Source of the DNA: Algibacter sp.
Lineage (GTDB): Bacteria; Bacteroidota; Bacteroidia; Flavobacteriales; Flavobacteriaceae
Assembly (NCBI RefSeq): GCF_029245835.1
Contig: NZ_JAQWOO010000023.1
Location: 1-40,657 of the forward strand
Reading direction: 5' to 3'
Length of the DNA: 40,657 nt
Made by a program: the position numbers and the translations under genes. Under the pieces are notes generated by a model. It saw only the letters and a list, made by a program, of their open reading frames with translations. It searched no databases and was not told where the DNA came from. Shown in pieces: positions 25,266 to 33,327 of the stretch. Numbering within the stretch: the first letter of the stretch is position 1; the number at the start of each line of letters is the position of its first letter.

Positions 25266-26639
25266 CTATATGTTGAGTTCGTTAAACAGTTCAATTAATT
25301 TTTTACTTGATGGTCTTGGTGCATTCGAATCTACAATATTTCCTTTATCATCAATTAAAATAAATCTTGGAATCCCTTGAATTTGATAGTCTTGAATAAA
25401 TTTAGATTTCCAATCGTTATCTGCAAATAATTGCATTCCAACCAATTTTTTTTCATCAATCATAGCTTTCCATTTGTCATGATCTTTAGCTTGGTCTATA
25501 GAAATACTTACGAACTCAATATTTTTTCCATGATACTTTTCTTCAACCTCTTTTAAAAATGGAATTTCTTGTTTACATGGTCCACACCAAGTTGCCCAAA
25601 CATCAACATAAACATACTTTCCTTTTAAATCATCTAAAGAAGTTTTTCCTCCAGCATAATTTTCATAACCAACAAACTTAGGAGAAGGTTTTCCTTCTGC
25701 AAGAGCAGTTAAGTTTTCATACTTCTTAGTTATCAATTTATTATTCTTTTCATTTGAAGAGTTTTCAGAAAACAACTTATAAAAAGCATCTACATCTTTA
25801 GAATAAGACATATTATAATTGGCATAATCAAACAACAATGTATTTTTTATATACTCACTTTCAATCAAACTTACAGTTTTTAGAAAAGCCATATCATAAG
25901 CTAAAGAATCTTTTTCGCTTAATTTAAACGCTTTATCTCCATAGTAATCGTTTACAATTCCTTTATAATTGTTTGAAAACTTAAAATCTTCATCATTAGT
26001 ATAATCTACATTTTTAACTTTTTTCAAAAACTCATCAGATACTTTAAAATCTTGTTTTTTAGTGAAATAACTATGCGCTCTTTGATAACTATTCAATTTA
26101 CTTAAATAGCCATAATTGATGTCTCTTTTTTCTTTTGCTATAAACTCACTCGGTAAGTCTTTGGTATTATTCAATAAATCTTCTTGAGATTTTTTAAAAA
26201 CCAACATACTTTCTTTGTAATCTCCTTCATTCTTCACAAAAATTTCAGCGCTCTTTTTCGAAAGTTCAATTTCTCCATTTCTTTTAGAAACTAAATAGTT
26301 GTTAATTTCAGAACCAACTCCAGTAATTGTTAATGTATTTGTAAAGTCTTTTGCATCATAGGTAATGTTTAAATTATAACCAGGTTCAACTTTAAGGAAT
26401 ACAGGGTTTTTACTATCAAAAAGTATGTAGGTATTTAAATCTGTACTTAATGTATCGGTAAAAGTACCATCAGGAGCAACATCTATTTTTTCTTCAACTG
26501 TTCTATCTTCACTATTTATAGTCAAGTTTCCAGCCTGTTTATTAGTTATTTTACCAGAAATAATGGCATAATCAGGTTGTGTTTCTTCTTTACATCCAAT
26601 TAGAGCTATTGCAAAAGCAATATAAAATATTTTTTTCAT
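25266..26639 (-). CDS. TlpA/ResA-family thiol-disulfide oxidoreductase lipoprotein
   Basis: The 457-residue protein starts with a lipoprotein signal: M-K-K-I-F-Y, a hydrophobic core and the lipobox L-I-G-C, Cys at residue 16. The N-terminal part (about 25-120) is a beta-rich DUF4369-like domain (I-S-G-K-I-T-N...). The middle (about 120-310) is helical and charged. The C-terminal thioredoxin fold holds the redox pair W-C352-G-P-C355 and a cis-Pro in I-Q-G-I-P-R-F. Such proteins are common in Bacteroidota and reduce or exchange disulfides at the periplasmic face of a membrane, for example in cytochrome c maturation. The partner is unknown. It appears monocistronic. Confidence 0.9.
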   Translation of the reverse strand: MKKIFYIAFAIALIGCKEETQPDYAIISGKITNKQAGNLTINSEDRTVEEKIDVAPDGTFTDTLSTDLNTYILFDSKNPVFLKVEPGYNLNITYDAKDFTNTLTITGVGSEINNYLVSKRNGEIELSKKSAEIFVKNEGDYKESMLVFKKSQEDLLNNTKDLPSEFIAKEKRDINYGYLSKLNSYQRAHSYFTKKQDFKVSDEFLKKVKNVDYTNDEDFKFSNNYKGIVNDYYGDKAFKLSEKDSLAYDMAFLKTVSLIESEYIKNTLLFDYANYNMSYSKDVDAFYKLFSENSSNEKNNKLITKKYENLTALAEGKPSPKFVGYENYAGGKTSLDDLKGKYVYVDVWATWCGPCKQEIPFLKEVEEKYHGKNIEFVSISIDQAKDHDKWKAMIDEKKLVGMQLFADNDWKSKFIQDYQIQGIPRFILIDDKGNIVDSNAPRPSSKKLIELFNELNI

Positions 26640-26733
26640 TTTTATATTTTTTTCAAGTTCAAAAGTAGGGAATTGCTAAATCGCTTCAACTTATTTTTAT
26701 AAATTATTAACATTTAGCTATTAGGAAAAGTTA

Positions 26734-27588
26734 CTATAGATTATGAGTTAATTGCTCATAATCAACAATTTTAGGTATAATATTCAAAGTGAATAATTTT
26801 TCCTGAACATTCATTATTGTTTTTTCATCAATTAATTCTTGAGACCACTCCGTAATATTCAACCATTCCTGTACATCCTCTAACTGTTGTTCATAACGAT
26901 TCGCAATAGTTTTATCAATGTAAGGAATGTCTTTAAATTCTATAGTTGTGTTGTTTATAATATTTAAAATCGATTTTAATTCCTTCTTATTAGATTCAAT
27001 AAAATCTTCTCTCACGGCAATCACAAAACAGGGCCACGGAGAAGGGCAGTTATCAATACGTCTAAATATACCAGTATCTACTAAAGGTTTGGTTGTGAAT
27101 TTTTCCCATAAAAAATAGTCAGCGACCCCTTCAGTTAAACCCTCTACAGCGCCATCTAAGTTTTTTATGACTTCAAAATCTAAATCTTTTTCTAAATTCC
27201 ATTCATTATTTTCAGCATTTATATAGGCCATTAAGTGAGACCCAGATCCATATCGACTAATAGCTGCTTTGGTGCCTTTTAATTCTTCTACCGTTTTGTA
27301 ATTTGAATGATTTGCCACATGAACTCCCCAATTTAGTGGTGTTTGTACAAAGGTTTGCACAATTTTACTCGGGTTTCCGTCTATAATATCTTTGATGATG
27401 CCTTCTGTTAAAATAACAGCAATATCGATATCACCATCACGCAACGCTTTACACATTGCTCCAGTACCACCATAATAATCGTGCCAGCGTAAGTTTATAT
27501 TTTCCTCTTTATACTCGCCATTTTTTAATGTTAAATACCAAGCTAAATTAAAATGTTCTGGCACACCGCCAACGTTTACTTTCTTCAT
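26734..27588 (-). CDS. Orphan type-2 substrate-binding protein without signal peptide (NMT1/THI5/SsuA-like)
   Basis: The 284-residue protein has the type-2 periplasmic-binding fold: the start K-K-V-N-V-G-G-V-P-E-H-F-N-L-A-W is a first strand and ligand loop. It also has R-D-G-D-I-D-I-A-V-I-L-T-E-G (about 50-63) and Y-G-S-G-S-H-L-M-A-Y (about 115-124). There is no signal peptide or lipobox and no ABC permease or ATPase nearby, so it should be cytoplasmic. It resembles the Ca3427-like subgroup, found also in yeasts, more than transport proteins. That is a recollection, not a search. It is the last gene of the five-gene operon starting at 30689, 13 bp after a nucleoside phosphorylase, which could hint at a nucleobase-like or pyrimidine ligand. 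Confidence 0.7.
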   Translation of the reverse strand: MKKVNVGGVPEHFNLAWYLTLKNGEYKEENINLRWHDYYGGTGAMCKALRDGDIDIAVILTEGIIKDIIDGNPSKIVQTFVQTPLNWGVHVANHSNYKTVEELKGTKAAISRYGSGSHLMAYINAENNEWNLEKDLDFEVIKNLDGAVEGLTEGVADYFLWEKFTTKPLVDTGIFRRIDNCPSPWPCFVIAVREDFIESNKKELKSILNIINNTTIEFKDIPYIDKTIANRYEQQLEDVQEWLNITEWSQELIDEKTIMNVQEKLFTLNIIPKIVDYEQLTHNL

Positions 27589-27601
27589 TAAATCAATTGG
27601 T

Positions 27602-28471
27602 TTATTCTGTAATTTTGTTTAGTGTATAAAAGATAAGATTATCTATAGTCTTTGCAGGGTTTTTACTGAATGTGCCAGATGCTCTATTAGCAATAATTGC
27701 ATTTATAGACATGGCTTCATGCCCTAATAGTTTGGACAACCCATATATAGCTGACGTTTCCATCTCAAAATTTGAAATCATTACATCGTTAAATTTAAAA
27801 GCATCCATTTTAGAATTCAATTCGGAATCTTGAATGGGTAACCTTAAAATTCTACCTTGGGGGCCATAAAAACCACCAGCAGTAGCGGTTAACCCTTTAT
27901 GTGTTTTATTGCTTTCTAGTTTCTTTAGAAGTTTTTGGCTGCCTTCAACAACAATAGGTCTTGCCTTGTATGTATGCCAATTAGTTTGCTTTATAAAAGC
28001 ATCCTCTATATCTGGATTATTAATGGCGTTTATTTGGTACGCATGCAGCATCCCATTAATATCTAGCCCATGGGTGCTTAAAACAAATTCATCTACAGGG
28101 ATATGTTTTTGTAAAGAACCCGAAGTTCCAATTCTAATAATATTTAAAACAGTAAGCTCTTTTTTTACTTTTTTTGTTTTTAAATCAATATTAAAAAGAG
28201 CATCTAATTCGTTTACAACAATGTCTATATTATCTGGTCCAATACCTGTTGAAATAACACTAATTCGTTTCCCCTTATAAGTCCCTGTATGTGTTTTAAA
28301 CTCACGTTTCTGTGTTTTGAACTCGATGGTATCAAAAAGTTTTGATACTTTACTTACACGGTCTTGATCGCCAACAAAAATAATTGTTTTTGCAATCTGC
28401 TCAGGTTTTAAATTTAAATGATAAATACTACCATCTGGATTTAAAATAAGCTCGGATTCTTTAATGGGCAT
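27602..28471 (-). CDS. Nucleoside phosphorylase (uridine phosphorylase-like)
   Basis: The 289-residue protein belongs to the NP-I phosphorylase family: V-G-D-Q-D-R-V (about 33-39), S-T-G-I-G-P-D-N-I (about 74-82) and R-I-G-T-S-G-S-L-Q (about 111-119, phosphate site). F-E-M-E-T-S-A-I-Y (about 234-242) carries the ribose-binding Met-Glu. These features favour uridine phosphorylase over purine nucleoside phosphorylase. It would cleave nucleosides with phosphate to free base and ribose-1-phosphate. The start overlaps the DUF1835 gene by 11 bp and the next gene starts 13 bp after its stop, so it is embedded in a tight operon. Confidence 0.88.
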   Translation of the reverse strand: MPIKESELILNPDGSIYHLNLKPEQIAKTIIFVGDQDRVSKVSKLFDTIEFKTQKREFKTHTGTYKGKRISVISTGIGPDNIDIVVNELDALFNIDLKTKKVKKELTVLNIIRIGTSGSLQKHIPVDEFVLSTHGLDINGMLHAYQINAINNPDIEDAFIKQTNWHTYKARPIVVEGSQKLLKKLESNKTHKGLTATAGGFYGPQGRILRLPIQDSELNSKMDAFKFNDVMISNFEMETSAIYGLSKLLGHEAMSINAIIANRASGTFSKNPAKTIDNLIFYTLNKITE

Positions 28472-29402
28472 TTGTTGCGGATTTAATCAGTTTATTTTCA
28501 GGTTTACTAAATTGAAATTCTATTTTTTTTACGCCTCCGTATATCATGCCATTATCAATCTCTAGCGCGAAATTATGTTGAGCTAGAATGGCTTCATGAC
28601 CTTTTCTATTAAGTTCTATCTTTTCGTCTGTGATATCGTAGAATACTTCCAATTGATCTATAATTCTAGATAACTGAAGATCGCCATAACCATAATACCC
28701 TTGATAATTTAGGGCATAACCCAGCAAATGATTTTTAGATGTAATACTATATTTATTAATAATTTCAAGGATGTTTCTTTCTAAATTATTTAGACCATCA
28801 GAAGAATCTGGAAAGCGTTCTAAATGTGCTTTTAAGCAATTGCTTAAGTATTCAAACGATGAAGGTTTTACAATATATGGTTTGAGTAAATTATGATCTA
28901 TTCCGCAGTAAATTCCCCAAACTGTTGTTGCTATATCAATATCCTCTTTTTTAAGAAGTACTTTGTTTTTGTAGTGATTAAATAGTTGAGCTGAGTTTAA
29001 TTCTAATAAAGACTTCAAGTTTTTGCTGCCTTCAACTCGACCACTACAAACAAGGTAAATAGGGAGTTCGATTTTTTTCTGTTTTATAAAACTTATAACT
29101 GCAACCATATTAATGTGGCAAAATAAATCATAATCAAACCATAATACAATTTCAGAATAATGTTTAGTATGATTTAATTTATCGAGTTCTGAAGTAATCA
29201 AATCGAGGTCTAAATCAATTCCATAAAATTTATCGAAAAAATCTTTTCTGGTTTCTAAAAATGATTCAGAAGCAACCATTTCTGAAGTTGGACCTTCACA
29301 TAATAGCTCTTGCCATGTTAATTTTTCGCCTTGTATCTTTAAGTCATCAATAATAGTATTTAACTTAGTACCATTAGTTATATGTAATGTTTGATTGCTC
29401 AT
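28461..29402 (-). CDS. DUF1835 domain protein
   Basis: The 313-residue soluble protein begins L-H-I-T-N-G-T-K-L (residues 5-13), the usual entry strand of DUF1835, followed by W-Q-E-L-L-C-E-G-P-T (about 26-35) and W-F-D-Y-D-L-F-C-H-I-N (about 88-98). A helical C-terminal region is consistent with the DUF3658-like part found in some members. No activity is known for this family. It lies 3 bp downstream of the SUI1-type gene and overlaps the phosphorylase gene by 11 bp. Confidence 0.75.
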   Translation of the reverse strand: MSNQTLHITNGTKLNTIIDDLKIQGEKLTWQELLCEGPTSEMVASESFLETRKDFFDKFYGIDLDLDLITSELDKLNHTKHYSEIVLWFDYDLFCHINMVAVISFIKQKKIELPIYLVCSGRVEGSKNLKSLLELNSAQLFNHYKNKVLLKKEDIDIATTVWGIYCGIDHNLLKPYIVKPSSFEYLSNCLKAHLERFPDSSDGLNNLERNILEIINKYSITSKNHLLGYALNYQGYYGYGDLQLSRIIDQLEVFYDITDEKIELNRKGHEAILAQHNFALEIDNGMIYGGVKKIEFQFSKPENKLIKSATNAH

Positions 29403-29405
29403 AAT

Positions 29406-29735
29406 TTATCCACCTACTCGTTTCACACTAAATCCTTTATCTTTTAGCATCTGCATGATTTTGTCTCGAAAATCACCTTGGATAATAATTTTATCATCTT
29501 TAAAACTTCCGCCAACACTAAGTTTCTTTTTAATCTCTTTTGCAAGTATTTTAAAATCTTCTGTCGCTCCAGTATAGCCTTCAAGTATTGTAATTGGCTT
29601 GCCTTTGCGCTTTTCGTATTTACAGAGTATAGGGTCATCCTGTATCCAAATACCAGAAGTGTCATTTATATCAGAAATTGTCTCTTCTTCGGTATGCTCA
29701 GGAAATAAATTTTTTAATTGATCTTTTAAATCCAT
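29406..29735 (-). CDS. SUI1/eIF1-type translation initiation factor homologue (YciH-like)
   Basis: This 109-residue protein has the SUI1 domain in its second half: I-T-I-L-E-G-Y-T-G (about 48-56), L-A-K-E-I-K-K-K-L-S-V-G-G-S-F-K (about 63-78), I-I-I-Q-G-D-F-R-D-K (about 83-92) and a C-terminal G-F-S-V-K-R-V-G-G. Bacterial members such as E. coli YciH are thought to affect start-site fidelity, but their role is not settled. It starts 3 bp downstream of the oxygenase gene and ends 3 bp before the DUF1835 gene, so it is translated from the same operon mRNA. Confidence 0.88.
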   Translation of the reverse strand: MDLKDQLKNLFPEHTEEETISDINDTSGIWIQDDPILCKYEKRKGKPITILEGYTGATEDFKILAKEIKKKLSVGGSFKDDKIIIQGDFRDKIMQMLKDKGFSVKRVGG

Positions 29736-29738
29736 GAA

Positions 29739-30689
29739 TTATTTTTTAATAAGGCCTAATTCAATTAAGCGTTCGTTTAAAAATTCCCCAGCAGTGATAT
29801 CATCAAAGCGTTTAGGATTTTCTTCATTTATACAACCTTCTAAAACATCTAATTTCATTTCACTAATAGGATGCATGAAAAAAGGAATAGAATAGCGTGA
29901 TGTTCCCCAAAGTTCTTTTGGTGGATTTATGACTCTGTGTATTGTAGATTTTAGTTTATTGTTGGTATGTCTTGAAAGCATATCCCCAACATTTATCATG
30001 ACTTCGTCTTTTTCTGCAATAGCGTCAATCCATTCACCTTTATGATTTTGAACTTGCAAACCACGTCCTTGAGCTCCCATTAAAAGCGTGATTAGGTTAA
30101 TATCGCCATGTGCAGCAGCACGAACAGCCTCCTCTGGCTCTTGGGTTATTGGTGGATAATGAATGGGTCTTAAAATAGAATTTCCATTATAAATATATGC
30201 ATCAAAATAAGTTTCCTCTAAACCCAAGTGTAAAGCCAGAGCTCGTAAAACGTACTTAGCTGTTTTTTCAAGCATTCTGTAAGTTTCCTTACCAACTTTA
30301 TTAAATTCTGGTAACTCCTTTACAATAACATTATCAGGGTATTCAGCTTTTAATTTTTCATCATCGTCAACATATTGCCCAAAATGCCAAAACTCCTTTA
30401 AATCTCCTTCTTTCTTACCTTTTGCACTTTCTTTTCCAAAAGATACATAACCGCGCTGTCCGCCAATACCTGGTATTTCATATTTACGTTTTTGCTCAGT
30501 TGGTAAACTAAAAAAGTTTTTAACCTCTTTGTATAAATTATCGACTAGCGTATCATCAAGAAAATGACCTTTAAGTGCCACAAAACCAATCTCTTCGTAA
30601 GCTTTTCCTATAGCATCTACAAAGTTTTGTTTTCTAGTAGGATCTTCAGATAAGAAATCTTTTAAATTAACACTGGGTATAGCGTTCAT
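29739..30689 (-). CDS. 2-oxoglutarate/Fe(II)-dependent oxygenase, isopenicillin-N-synthase family
   Basis: The 316-residue protein has the facial triad H194-x-D196 (A-H-G-D-I-N) and H251 (S-T-I-H-R-V), followed by R265-x-S267 in R-Y-S-I-P-F-F, which binds the 2-oxoglutarate carboxylate. The N-terminal I-P-S-V-N-L and G-F-V-A-L-K-G-H pattern is that of the DIOX_N region. Plants and bacteria use such enzymes for many oxidations, and no neighbouring gene gives the substrate. It is the first gene of a five-gene operon and is divergent from the 2-oxoacid dehydrogenase gene at 30825. Confidence 0.9.
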   Translation of the reverse strand: MNAIPSVNLKDFLSEDPTRKQNFVDAIGKAYEEIGFVALKGHFLDDTLVDNLYKEVKNFFSLPTEQKRKYEIPGIGGQRGYVSFGKESAKGKKEGDLKEFWHFGQYVDDDEKLKAEYPDNVIVKELPEFNKVGKETYRMLEKTAKYVLRALALHLGLEETYFDAYIYNGNSILRPIHYPPITQEPEEAVRAAAHGDINLITLLMGAQGRGLQVQNHKGEWIDAIAEKDEVMINVGDMLSRHTNNKLKSTIHRVINPPKELWGTSRYSIPFFMHPISEMKLDVLEGCINEENPKRFDDITAGEFLNERLIELGLIKK

Positions 30690-30794
30690 AAGATGTAATT
30701 TTTAAAATGTCGATTAAACAAATGTACAAAAACAATCAAATTAATATATGCTGAGTTATATGCAATTTTTAACATTAATAAATCCTATTTATAC

Positions 30795-30802
30795 TATATT
30801 TG
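30795..30802 (+). promoter_or_regulatory. Candidate -7 element of the E1 dehydrogenase gene
   Basis: TATATTTG matches TAnnTTTG exactly and lies 22 bp before the ATG at 30825. A -33 TTG at the right distance is not evident. Confidence 0.4.
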
Positions 30803-30824
30803 ATAGTCAAATAAGTATTTTTTT

Positions 30825-32828
30825 ATGAAAATAACAAAAACTTCATCTAACATAAACTACTCCATCGAAATGCTAGATGCAGATACACTTCTATCATTAT
30901 ACAGGAACATGTTAAAACCTAGATTGATAGAAGAAAAGATGCTTATTTTATTAAGACAGGGTAAAATTAGTAAATGGTTTTCTGGTATTGGTCAAGAAGC
31001 CATTGCTGTTGGCGTTACTATGGCGATGCATAAGGATGAATATATTTTACCTATGCATAGAAATTTAGGTGTTTTTACTACTAGAAATATTCCGCTTTAT
31101 AGATTATTTGGCCAATGGCAAGGAAAAGCATCTGGTTTTACAAAAGGTAGAGATAGGTCCTTTCATTTTGGTACACAGCAGTATAAGATTGTGGGTATGA
31201 TTTCGCATTTGGGTCCGCAATTAGGTGTTGCAGACGGTATAGCATTAGCTTCAAAATTAAAAAACAAACATCAAGTTACAGCTGTCTTTACAGGCGAAGG
31301 CGCAACTAGTGAAGGCGACTTTCATGAAGCTTTAAATGTAGCTTCAGTTTGGCAATTACCTGTTTTATTTTGTGTTGAGAATAATGGTTATGGTTTATCA
31401 ACACCAACAAATGAACAGTACAATTGTAAGGATATTGCAGATAGAGGTTTGGGTTATGGAATGGAATCTCATATTATTGATGGTAATAATATTGTTGAAG
31501 TATATACCAAAGTGAATGCATTAGCTGAAACTATTAGAAAAAATCCAAGACCTATATTATTAGAGTTTAAAACCTTTAGAATACGAGGACATGAAGAGGC
31601 GAGTGGGACAAAATATGTGCCTCAAGAGCTTATGGATATTTGGGCTGCTAAAGATCCGCTAATAAATTTTCAAGCCTTTTTAAAAGAAAATAATATTTTA
31701 ACTGAGAATGACGAAGTCGCAATTAAAGAAAAAATCGTTCATGAAATAAATGAACATTTAGAAGTCGCTTTCGCGGAAGAAGATATTATTCCTAATAAAA
31801 ATGAAGAGTTAGGTGATGTTTATAAATACAATGATTATCAAGAAGTTAATTCTAAATCAAATAGAAAAGAAGTCCGATTTATAGATGCTATTTCTGATAG
31901 TTTGAAACAAAGTATGTCGCGTCATGAAGATTTAGTAATCATGGGGCAAGACATTGCTGAATACGGAGGAGCTTTTAAAATTACACAGGGCTTTTTAGAA
32001 CTATTTGGAAAAGCACGCATACGAAATACACCTATTTGCGAATCAGCTATTATTGAAGTTGCTATGGGGTTATCCATTGCTGGAATAAAAAGTGTTGTTG
32101 AAATGCAATTTGCAGATTTTGTGACCTCTGGGTTTAATCCTGTAGTCAATTATTTGGCTAAATCGTATTACAGATGGAATCAAAATGCAGATGTAGTTAT
32201 ACGAATGCCTTGCGGAGGTGGAATTGCTGCTGGACCGTTTCATTCGCAAACAAACGAAGCTTGGTTTACAAAAACCCCCGGATTAAAAGTTGTATACCCA
32301 GCATTTCCTTATGATGCCAAAGGGTTGTTAAACACCGCAATTAACGATCCAAACCCCGTATTGTTTTTTGAGCACAAAGGGCTATATAGAAGTATTCGTC
32401 AAGAAGTTCCTGTCGATTATTACACCATACCCTTTGGTAAAGCGGCACTTTTAAAAATGGGACATGACATCACTATTATATCGTATGGGGCTGCTATTCA
32501 TTGGGTTTTAGAAACCTTAGATAATAATCCTGATATTTCAGCAGATGTTATAGATTTAAGAACCCTTCAGCCTTTAGATGTTGAAACCATTTATAATTCG
32601 GTAAAGAAAACAGGGAAAGCTATTATTCTGCAAGAAGATTCTTTATTTGGTAGTATTTCTAGTGATATTTCAGCTGAAATTATGGAACATTGTTTTGCTT
32701 ATTTAGATGCTCCCGTAAAACGTGTTGCTAGTATAGAAACACCAATCCCTTTTGCGAAGCCACTTGAAAATCAATATTTACCAAAAAATAGATTTGAGAA
32801 CGAGTTAAAAGCACTTTTAAAGTATTAA
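30825..32828 (+). CDS. Fused E1 alpha/beta of a 2-oxoacid dehydrogenase complex (branched-chain type)
   Basis: The protein decarboxylates a 2-oxoacid with thiamine diphosphate and passes the acyl group to the E2 lipoyl domain. Of 667 residues, about 1-330 are the alpha part: K-P-R-L-I-E-E-K-M near 27-35 and the ThDP motif G-E-G-A-T-S-E-G-D-F-H-E-A ending in V-E-N-N-G-Y-G. About 345-667 are the beta part: G-Q-D-I-A-E-Y-G-G-A-F-K, C-E-S-A-I-I-E-V-A-M-G, M-P-C-G-G-G and D-L-R-T-L-Q-P-L-D. The single-chain arrangement and sequence fit the branched-chain type used in Flavobacteria for branched fatty acid starter units. E2 and E3 are not in the window. The linker between halves holds a CGCTTTCGCGGAA motif (31766-31778). 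Confidence 0.92.
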   Translation: MKITKTSSNINYSIEMLDADTLLSLYRNMLKPRLIEEKMLILLRQGKISKWFSGIGQEAIAVGVTMAMHKDEYILPMHRNLGVFTTRNIPLYRLFGQWQGKASGFTKGRDRSFHFGTQQYKIVGMISHLGPQLGVADGIALASKLKNKHQVTAVFTGEGATSEGDFHEALNVASVWQLPVLFCVENNGYGLSTPTNEQYNCKDIADRGLGYGMESHIIDGNNIVEVYTKVNALAETIRKNPRPILLEFKTFRIRGHEEASGTKYVPQELMDIWAAKDPLINFQAFLKENNILTENDEVAIKEKIVHEINEHLEVAFAEEDIIPNKNEELGDVYKYNDYQEVNSKSNRKEVRFIDAISDSLKQSMSRHEDLVIMGQDIAEYGGAFKITQGFLELFGKARIRNTPICESAIIEVAMGLSIAGIKSVVEMQFADFVTSGFNPVVNYLAKSYYRWNQNADVVIRMPCGGGIAAGPFHSQTNEAWFTKTPGLKVVYPAFPYDAKGLLNTAINDPNPVLFFEHKGLYRSIRQEVPVDYYTIPFGKAALLKMGHDITIISYGAAIHWVLETLDNNPDISADVIDLRTLQPLDVETIYNSVKKTGKAIILQEDSLFGSISSDISAEIMEHCFAYLDAPVKRVASIETPIPFAKPLENQYLPKNRFENELKALLKY

Positions 32829-32865
32829 TAATTAATACCTTCATCCGAGAAATTCTTACCGTAAC

Positions 32866-32899
32866 TAAAAAAATGCGATGTATGATATAGACCTCGCAT
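32866..32899 (-). terminator. Intrinsic terminator at the end of the micro-ORF region
   Basis: On the minus strand ATGCGA ... TCGCAT (6-bp stem, 32873-32878 and 32894-32899) is followed by seven T. Its loop sequence (TATGATATAG on the plus strand) resembles the loop of the hairpins in the micro-ORF copies at 33185 and 33339 (TATGATCTATAG). Confidence 0.5.
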
Positions 32900-32972
32900 G
32901 TACTTCAGATACTAATTTTGTCTAGCACATAATTATAGCTTTTATATGTTATTGCTACATATAAGTCGGAAA

Positions 32973-32994
32973 AAAACCATAGCTATAAGGTTTT
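32973..32994 (-). terminator. Intrinsic terminator after the 44-codon micro-ORF
   Basis: On the minus strand AAAACC - 10-nt loop - GGTTTT forms a 6-bp stem (32973-32978 / 32989-32994) running into TTTTTTTCC. It begins directly after the TAA of the ORF at 32998-33132. Confidence 0.55.
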
Positions 32995-32997
32995 AAA

Positions 32998-33132
32998 TTA
33001 GTGTGCGTAACGCTTTGTGCCTTGCCAAACACCATTGTTAGTCATTTGAAAATCTATAATACGCTTACTGGACAATATATTTTCTTGTGTTATAGTACCT
33101 AATTGCCTAGATATTTTAGTAATTGATTTCAT
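32998..33132 (-). CDS. Small basic protein, 44 codons, fourth and diverged member of a micro-ORF array
   Basis: The ORF runs ATG to TAA and encodes M-K-S-I-T-K-I-S-R-Q-L-G-T-I at the start and N-N-G-V-W-Q-G-T-K-R-Y-A-H at the end. The C-terminal W-x-x-T-K-R-Y echoes W-N-T-K-R-R-Y-R in the three neighbouring 28-29 codon ORFs, while the N-terminal 30 residues are different. No signal peptide or membrane span is present; the protein is basic. A possible promoter TTTG-N21-TATTTTAA lies in the 52 bp upstream and a terminator follows immediately. I recognise no family. It could be a regulatory peptide, toxin or ribosome-associated protein; none is supported. Confidence 0.5.
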   Translation of the reverse strand: MKSITKISRQLGTITQENILSSKRIIDFQMTNNGVWQGTKRYAH

Positions 33133-33173
33133 TTTTAATTGATTTAAAATAGATTGATGAAAGATTTTGATTC

Positions 33174-33205
33174 AAAAGACGCTACTATGATCTATAGCGT
33201 CTTTT
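33174..33205 (-). terminator. Terminator-like hairpin overlapping the end of the micro-ORF at 33185
   Basis: The perfect 11-bp inverted repeat AAAAGACGCTA / TAGCGTCTTTT (33174-33184 and 33195-33205, 10-nt loop) contains the last codons (K-R-R-Y-R-S) in its 5' arm and loop on the minus strand, with the TAG in the loop. It ends in TCTTTT. Confidence 0.55.
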
Positions 33206-33274
33206 GGTGTTCCATTGGCTACTTCTAGTGCCATTTAAAGTCCCTGTTAATGCATTGCTGTTTAAAGTTCTCAT
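33185..33274 (-). CDS. Micro-ORF, 29 codons, third copy of the tandem array
   Basis: The ORF encodes M-R-T-L-N-S-N-A-L-T-G-T-L-N-G-T-R, then S-S-Q-W-N-T-K-R-R-Y-R-S and TAG. It differs from the copy at 33339 at only two residues (T12/A, R17/K) and by four bases in total, two of them silent. It shares AAAAATT directly before ATG with the other two copies. The product is hydrophilic and strongly basic at the C-terminus, with no signal peptide. The final codons and stop sit within a perfect 11-bp hairpin. No known family is recognised. Confidence 0.55.
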   Translation of the reverse strand: MRTLNSNALTGTLNGTRSSQWNTKRRYRS

Positions 33275-33327
33275 AATTTTTGATTTTGATTGATTAATTG
33301 ATTTTGATTGATGAAAGTTTTTGATTT

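Noticed and set aside
29444-29708. Overlapping ORFs on both strands within the SUI1-type gene
   Set aside because: Shadows of a well-conserved SUI1 domain in another frame.
32825-32899. A 24-codon minus-strand ORF (M-R-G-L-Y-H-T-S...) at the end of the micro-ORF region
   Set aside because: It does not share the W-x-x-T-K-R signature and overlaps a terminator hairpin; only the hairpin resembles the array.
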